64,000 nt of DNA from Macrosoma leucophasiata (Eukaryota; Arthropoda; Insecta; Lepidoptera; Hedylidae), in the NCBI GenBank assembly GCA_036365455.1, contig JAWQUS010000017.1:1860001-1924000 (forward strand), written 5' to 3'. A model generated the notes under the pieces. That model made no database searches. It saw only the letters and a program-made list of their open reading frames with translations, and was not told where the DNA came from. A program made the translations under genes and the position numbers. Of the stretch, positions 50,501 through 59,500 are shown piece by piece. Positions within the stretch are counted from its first letter, which is position 1, and each line of letters starts with the position of its first letter.

Positions 50501-53500
50501 CAAAATACACGCTTGGAATAATAACTACATTAAGTTCTTACAAAAATCTACTTCCATTTAAGTCATAAAAAAATATTAATTATTAAATTAAAATTATTAT
50601 TTAAAAAATTCTGCCAACGATCTTTCGTAAACACAACATTAATCGGCCCTGTTCGGCTCGACAATGCTCCGAAAAACAAATGAAAATGACAAATGCGTGC
50701 GCGGGACTCACGCGCCGAGTAAGCTGTGAAAATAAAGCCATAGACAAATGGCGCCAAAAACGAAATTGAATATTCGCATTCGCATTCGCGAATGTTTACA
50801 AATTGATATTCGTTACATCACTAATGTGCTTTATTCCCAATACACTTGTATAGGTTTGTAGTATTGTATAGGTTTGTCTAAATTAATATTTTTTCTTTCT
50901 TTCTATATGCACGCGAAATGAAATATAATAAAAAAAATCACAATTGAAACTCAAATTGTTAATTACAATTTGGTTTAAAATAAAAACTCTTTTGAACATT
51001 ACAGTCACCTTCTGTATGTGCGTGGCGCCCTCGGGCCACATGTCGGCCAGCGACAGGTTGCGGGACGAGTGCAGCAGCCGCTTGAGGTCCTGCCACAGCG
51101 AGTCCTTGTTCTTGTCCATGAAGCCCGACACGCTGTACGTCACGTCGCCCGCGTAGTGCCTGGACGCATGTCACCACTTTATACTGATTCTCAATTGGCT
51201 TGCTGCCCTAACTTGTATGATTTCGAGTTTAAATAGTAAGCAAACTTTACCTTCTATCAAAATAGCTCTTTCTATGTAATGGAAGTGACAAACAAGCATG
51301 CAGTTTACATTGATGTTAAGTGACGACTGCAGCCTATAGACACCCACACAAAAACCAAGGTCAAAATGCAGATGCGTTACCACTCCTGAGGCCGAAGGTG
51401 TTAAGCCTCTGTGTCGGAAATTATTTTTTTACGGTTACACTCAAAGCCCCACACTAAGTATAAACCTGTGTTGTTATACACGGGCAACACAAACACACAA
51501 ACCCAGCCCCAAAACAAATATCTGTAAGCCATATATAAATATATGTTCCAATAGCAATACATATCAATTTACAAACTTTACTAAGATAAAACTAAATATA
51601 ATTATAATAATATAGGTAAGTGGTTATTAGTGGAAAGATGGTATTTTCATTTTTTTTTCACTTACGTAATTCTGAAGTCAACGCCATGCTTTAGTTTCTT
51701 GTCAGAGGGCGACAACTGCCGCGATGTGTAGTGTTTGTGGCCCTTCAATCTTTTATCCATAGCTTCTAGTAACTGTGTGTCTGATATCTGCAAATGAAAA
51801 GTCATAATTAAAATAGAACGTTCAGTAACAAAATGTGCAATTTTCTAATTCTCGAAAAATGTCCAAATAGTAAAACGTCCTACTAGCAATACATTACGTC
51901 AAATTTCTTTCAAGTTTATATGCGTATACAGGATGTTATCAATAAGTGTGCACAGGCTATCATTTCGTAACTATTACAGATATCAAAAAACTTTAAACTG
52001 ATGCCAAAAGTAAGTACTTTACCTAATGAGTAAACTGACAATAATAACTTTTAATTAAAAAAAATACATTAAACACCACCCATGCATCCAATCCGGGATG
52101 TAGGAACACTATATACTCCCAAATATAGGAACACTACACACCTTGGTGGGATTGAGGCAGGCCTCGTCCATGATGGCGATGATGCCCTGGTGCGGCGCGT
52201 CCACGAGCTCGCAGATGACGCGGTTGTTGAAGTACGGCACGGGCGACCACTGGATGCCTTCCCGCTTGTATTCCTCCTGCTCCTGCTTCAGTACCAGCTC
52301 TGGGGATCAAATGTTTATTCTTTTTAAAAGCAGAACCACAGAATACTAAAAAGTAACACCTTATTCATAAACGTACATTAGATACGTTTTAGCTATAGAA
52401 TGCTTTGTCCTTGTCAGTTGCATTGACAAATGTTTAGGATAGAAAAAGACAAAGGAGAGATTAGCAACACTTTAGCTAAAATACGTTTGTGAATAAGGGG
52501 GTTTAAAGTATAGTATACCTGTAGAGCTATATCTCTATTGCACCTGACTTATATGACGTTTGTCGACGATTTTGATCAAGTTTTGACCAATACCAGACTT
52601 TCATTACTTACGTAGGCAGTGTGCAACAGAGATAACTCTCTACGAAGTCGAAAATAGCCGATTGTCTCTTCGAGGCTAAATGTGCAATATTAATAAAAAT
52701 CGACGTGTGGCACTCGGGGACTGCGGCGCGGTAAAGCTATTGCATAGCATTTTGTATCAACTTATGCAAGTATAATTATTTATTTATTTTATTTATGCAG
52801 TATTTCTTTTTTTCTTTGATATTAATTCAAGTCACACTTTTTGAGCGTGGTGACCGATAAGAAAACATTTTTTTTTCTTTTATTGAATTAAAAAGTTAAT
52901 ATTGTTTGAAATATTTTTATTATTTTACAATACATATATTATAAACAGCTGCTTATGTATTCGTTCGATTTCGGAGCAGCTCGTCTCAAGAGTCAAGTCT
53001 CAGAGTCGTACAATACGCCTAGTTGCACGCACACAAACACCGTGTCGAAGACTGCCGAAAAGAAACGACGTTAGACAATGCACGGCCTTCAAGCCACACC
53101 TCCGTGCCCGTCGGAGTGGGGAGCGTGAGGTTTTTTCGTTACGGAATTTCTGGATTCGGTCCCCGCGCTCATGGCCCTCCTAGAAGCTATGCAATAGCTT
53201 AAAATTGTTGAGTACTGTACAGAAGGTTCACTTTATTAAAACTTTTAAATAAATATCAATTCTTGTTGTGACAGTTGTGTAGCAGTTTGTTTGTGTAACA
53301 ATAAAACACGTAAATACGTAACTTCACGCCTGTAATCCCCGAAGGGGTAGGCAGAGGTAAATGCATGCATTCAAGCATACATGCAAACACCCACGATTCG
53401 CCGGTTACGTTTTGGCCCATGTAACAGGTGGCGAGCCTGTTGACATCTCCGGGCACATTACCAAACTTTGAGGTACTGGGAAATTTCCAGAAAATGGAAA

Positions 53501-56500
53501 AATCCCAATAGAACCAGAGATAAAGGCTTTTTCACCATTATCTCTGATAACCCCCTACCCGGGAATCGAACCCAGGACCTCAGCGTAGTAGTAGTGGCCT
53601 GCTACCACTAGGCTACCGAGGCAGTTACACGTAAATAGTTTTTCTTTTTAGTGAATGAATTTACATACAGATACGTACACATTAAGTTCAGTGTTATAAA
53701 CGTTTTAAGTGTAATCGCTTACCAATAAACAACTGCTGTAGTTTCTCATTGCAGTAGTTGATGCAGAACTGTTCGAAGCTGTTCGTCTCGAATATCTCGA
53801 AGCCATAGATGTCGAGCACACCTATTAATGTGTTCTTGTACGTGCCTTGTGGTACCTCGATGGCTTTGTTGATCTGATGAAGAAAAATAGTGTAAATGAG
53901 TCACATTTTGATATGGTCTGTAGGGTTACGACTTCGGGCCGAGAATATGGAAATAAAATAATACTACACTACACTTTTCGCTAGTGGTAGAGCTCCAGTG
54001 ACGGAGCTCGCGGGCGTAAACACCACCGCATTACCTATTATACTGGCCGCTAAATGGTAGTGTTCAGCACTATCGTGTTCCGGTCAGGTGGTAGTGTACA
54101 GCCCTGTAATTTCCGGCACAGAGGCATAACACCTTAGGCCTCAGGAGTGGTACCGTATCTGCATTTTGACCTCGGTCTTTGTGTGGGTGTTTATAGGTCG
54201 CAGTCATCACTTAACATCAATGTGAACTGCATGCTTGTTTGCCTCTTCCATTACATAAAAAAACATAGGTATTTCTTTGTTTCTTTCTCTGATTCTCTCA
54301 ATTCCCTGACCCGATTTCAATACAGAGCCTCGATTGTACATCCATGTTTTGTTATTTATGTCATAAAGAATACAAAAGCATACATTTCACATCGATAGTG
54401 TGCCAAGTGAGTATTCCGAGAAATAAACCTGCGTATAAAGTAAATAAATAACATTTACCTGTTGAACGATCCAAGTGAAAAGCCTGTCGTATGCAGCTTT
54501 AGCGAGTGCAAGACGCGTGTAATTGGCGTCAGTGAGCGAATGTTCCTTCTGCACGAGGTCCCCGCCGGCGGCCAGCACGCGGCCCGCCATGGCCGCCCGC
54601 AGCGCGCCCGCGGTGACGCCGAGCGCGCCCACGCACTGGCTGAGCGGCCCGCCGATGTCGAGGTGGCCATCCGGCGTCTCCGTGAATGTTAACTCGCCCT
54701 GGAACAGTTAAATTTCAAGTTATAAATACGATGTTTCTCCCATTTTTATAGCTCAATCGCTGCACCAATATAAATATGGGGTCGTTCATAAATTACGTAA
54801 GAGGTTTTGAGGGCTAATTTGACCCCCTCTCCCCCTACTGTAAGACATCATAAGATTACGACTAGTCCCCCCTGCCCCTTAATAAGAAATTTTCGTAAGA
54901 AAAGATTTTTGTAAGATTCAATATCAAGTTAAAGAGATGAAGTACAGATGGCGCTATTCAATAATGCCATTTTTAGCGCGAAAGTGGTAGAATTTTCAAT
55001 TTCAAATCTTACGTAATTTTAGATTCTCTGCCCCCCTTACCTATAGTAAGAAGTTATAATATTCAGTCAACACCCCCCCTCCCCTAAACGCCTTACATAA
55101 TTTATGAACGACCCCTATGTACTGATATAAAATAATACTATATCCGATTTAGTTTGTTTTTTTTTTTCCATGAAGTGGCAAACGAGCATGCAGTTTTCAT
55201 TGATGGTAAGTAATATTGTAGCCTATAAACATCTACATGAAACACCGAATACATCAATGTTGATGCGTTGCCACTCCTGAGGCCTAAAGTGTTATGCCTC
55301 TGTGCAGGAAATTGCAGGGCCGTGAATTACCACCTGACCGGAACATGATAGTGCTGAACACTAGCATGCCTCAATCCCCGATCCCTGCCCCTCCCCCCTC
55401 CTGTTGCGCTTCGCGCGGAGGGAGGGATGATGAAGATTAGTCAAGACGCCAGCATTTAGCGGCAAGTAGATCAGGTAATGCTGTTGTGCCTACGACCGCG
55501 AGCTCTGTCACATTTAGTTGTACGAATCCTGAGTAAGTGAGACGTCGGTTAAACAATTTAACCTGCTAACTCCATTTCAGACTATTTTCAAATGTCGTTA
55601 GTATCGTATAAATTCGAAAGTGAATCTACTACTTTTGATGAAATTTGTTGTGTTGTTACTAGGTTCAGAGATATCTCAGATTCAGACAATTGGACTCGCT
55701 GCAATGGGGTAAGATACGATGAGCCGAGTACTACTCTGTTTTCTTAAATTGGAGTTGGCATGTCAGGTAATTTGTCCGTCCACCAGAAAAGAATTTGAAT
55801 GAATTAACTTGAAATTCACTATCTATACTAATATTATAAAGATTAATTTGAAATTCACTATCTATACTAATATTATAAAGATAAAACATTTGTGTTTTTT
55901 GTGTGTATGTTTGTAACATTTTCATTCAAAAACTACTCAACCGATTTAGAAAATTCTTACACCATTAGAAAGCTGCATCTTCACTGCGTGACATAGGCTA
56001 TACTCGTACATTCATTGTAAAAAAAATGTTGAATTTAAATTGTTGTCCCGCGAATTCGGGACAAACCGCTAGTGTTATATTAGAATTATGAAGATGCAGC
56101 TTTCTAATGGTGTAAGAATTTCTTGTCTTTCGGCTTTTAAAATCAATTTTTTGAAGTTATTGACAATATTTATACGATAAAAGTAGCATTACCAGCAATA
56201 TAACACCGGCGACGACATTCCAGATGTCTTCGACGACGCTAGCTTCGAAGCCCAAGGATTTAAAGGCGCTATTGGTGACGGAACAGAGCTTAGAGTCCTG
56301 CGCAGTCGCCCGCTCGCTCCCCAGCACCTTGTACACTGAACTGGAGTTCAGACCAAGCTTCTTTGTGTGCGAGTTGTTTGTGCTTAGCAACTGAAAATGA
56401 ATAAATAATGTTATTTAGATAAGTATAAAAGAGACTTACATACTTTTCCCTAATTTGCGTAAGTATTTAACTGTTTTAGTGACATTGTGCCACACGCCTA

Positions 56501-59500
56501 TTGTAGCTATACATTAAAGCACCCGCATGACTTTTAGTTTTAATGTAAACATGTAGATATAGATTCAAGCTTAGGCCTCAAGTATAATATATATTTAACA
56601 TCTGTCAGCTAAATTATATTAGTGCCGAAAATAGTAAGGACCTCACACTAGCGACTTAGCGATTTTCTAACAAAATGAAAACAAGACGATTACGCCGCGC
56701 AGTCGTAAAGAACTCGCATGTTAAATTGTTTTTATATTATTTCGCATTAACACATGCTTGTGAAATATATTTTATTTTAAAGAAAAATGGAAAGAAAAAT
56801 TTGACTTCAGGCGAGACTCGAACTCGCGGCCTACTGGGAATCTAGTCCAGCCGCTCTTCCAATTGAGCTACTGAAGTCCTGCCCGATTTGTCAAATCTTT
56901 CCTTCACATTTATTGCCTTGCTTTATGGTAATGTAAAGGAAAGATTTGACAAATCGGGCAGGACTTCAGTAGCTCAATTGGAATAGCGGCTGGACTAGAT
57001 TCGCATGTTAAAGTAAAGAGGGTGAGAAACTTCGAAGCCTGAGTTTTTATGTCTTTGTGATATTTATTACGAGTACAAAGCTGGAAAAGCCCTTGATCTG
57101 TCAGTATGCGAGAAAAATATGACAATAGATTTCTAATTGTTCGTGTACCGATATCGGTCCAAATGCAATGCATTATTATTATTCGCATCGCACAGTGCAC
57201 GAAATGTTAACATACCTATTCCCAATAACTGCGTCTTGTTTAATCTAATACGCAAGCAATAGCATCAAACAATCCCAATTTACATATAAACGGAGCATGA
57301 TTGTTTGTACACATGTATTCGCGTCAGTTTGCCTGACACAATTGCACTATCACGTGATGTCATTAGACGATCTAACTATTGCATGTTGGGTAACGCGGGG
57401 AATATTCAGTACATGTGACTTTGATAGAGTTATTGCCAATCATCGGAATAGGCAGTACTCTATTGACCTAAATGTACTCAAACTCAATAATCTCAATTGA
57501 GTTTGAGTCAATATACCCCTTTATTAACCCAAACATAGCTTAGCCACGAAATTGTCTTTGTCAATTGAATTTGTAATTGCCTAAGACGGAAAAGGACAAA
57601 AGATTGATAAGCGACTTATTGGTGGAGGCTATGTTTATTAATAAATGGGACAAGAAATAGAAACAAAAAGTAAAGACTACTGACTGATTACTGACTCAAC
57701 TGATTTGAAAAATTATTATGTGCAGCTACCTCCATCTATTTCGCAAACGTCTTGCGTAGCATTCAGGATTAACACAAAAGTTACTAATTGTATCTTGAGG
57801 TCTTACAGACTGTTACGGTTAGGCTTTAATTCTACTGAGTATTGGATCCCATGTTGGTGACAATCGTCAACAAACCAAAAACCAAATTTAATATACGCGA
57901 GATAAATCCGAAAACTGGTTTTATTTCAATGAGTGTAGCTCGCGAAGACCTAAGAACCTACTATAACATTGTAATTCTCTCGGGACATATCTCAAATTTC
58001 ATCCCACAACTTAACCAAACTATTGTTCCGCGGCTTCGTATTTAATGACAAGTTTTTTTTATGTCATGGAAGTGGCAAGCAAGCATGCAGTTCACATTGA
58101 TGTTAAGTGATGACTGCAGCCTATAGACACCCACAAAAAGACCAAGGTCAAAATGCAGATGCATTGCCACTCCTGAGGCCTAAGGTGTTATGCCTCTGTG
58201 CCGGAAATTACGGAGCCGTACATTATCTAACGAAAGTAAGTTTCCCACCAACCTGGTAGAAAGAGTGGAAGTTCCTCTCCCCCGGTTGCAAGCTGACAAC
58301 TCTACTTTTCTCCAACAAATAATTGCTGATGTGACCGCCGACAGGATCGCCCTTGTAGTCGAAGTGGATGTCCATGTATTTGCCGAAACGCGACGAGTTG
58401 TCGTTGCGGTTCGTCTTTGCGTTGCCGAACGTCTCCAATATCGAATTCGACTGGATCAACACGTTTTTTACCCTGAAATTAAAAACGCAAAATGAGGAAA
58501 CTTATGGTAATTCGATCCGGGGTTAGGAGAGCGACAGAGGATTCACTTGTTGCAAAACTTGCAACAGAAGATTCACCGCATTACCTAATGTACCCATATG
58601 TCGCCAAATGGTAGTGTTCAGCACTATCGTGTTCCGGTTAGATGGTAATGTATGGCCCTATATTTCCATCACAGAGGCTTAACAACACGGACATCAGGAG
58701 CGGCAACGCATCCGCTTTTGACCTCTGGTCTCTGTGTAGATCTCTATAAGCTGCAGTCGTCACTTAACATCCATGTTAACTTTATGCCTGTTTGCCACCA
58801 TGATTGAATATAAAGAACCCACCTGTCAATATATTCCCTGTGCACTTGTGTCGTATTGGCAGCGATGTATTTCATGATGAACTTCGACGCCTCTGTCTTA
58901 CCCGAGCCGGACTCGCCGGATATGAGCACGCAAGTATCTCGACCCTGGAATCAAACAAATGCTTATAAAACAATTATGTGTAACTGGTGGCAGAGCTAAG
59001 AGAATCCGAGGACCAACTCATCGTACCTAATAAGGTAATTTATATTATACTAACTTGCGGCCCGTCCCGGCTTCGCACGGGTGCAATATTACCTACATCA
59101 CTAACAGATAATTTTATTGTGACTAATTTTATTGTGACAGATTATAATTGACAAATAATTAGTAATAAATTATAATTGCGACTATAAATTGAGATGTAAG
59201 CTATCTTTCAAGTTGGATCAAACTGCACACGGTGTGCAAACTTGGATTAAAATCTGTTAAGTATTTTAGGAGTCCATGGCAGACGAGCAATGTGACGCGT
59301 AATTTATTATTTATTAAGAAGAAAGATTATAATACCCATATAATGAATGTTTGATTGGCTAGCACCAATAGCGTAGCGTCTAGCGTCATTGGATCTAGGA
59401 GGTAGCTGCATTAATCAACATTTAAAAAGAAAATTAACCTATTCAAACCAATAGAACTTGGGTGGTCGGCTAATTTGTAGTTTTACGAGCGACAACGGTT

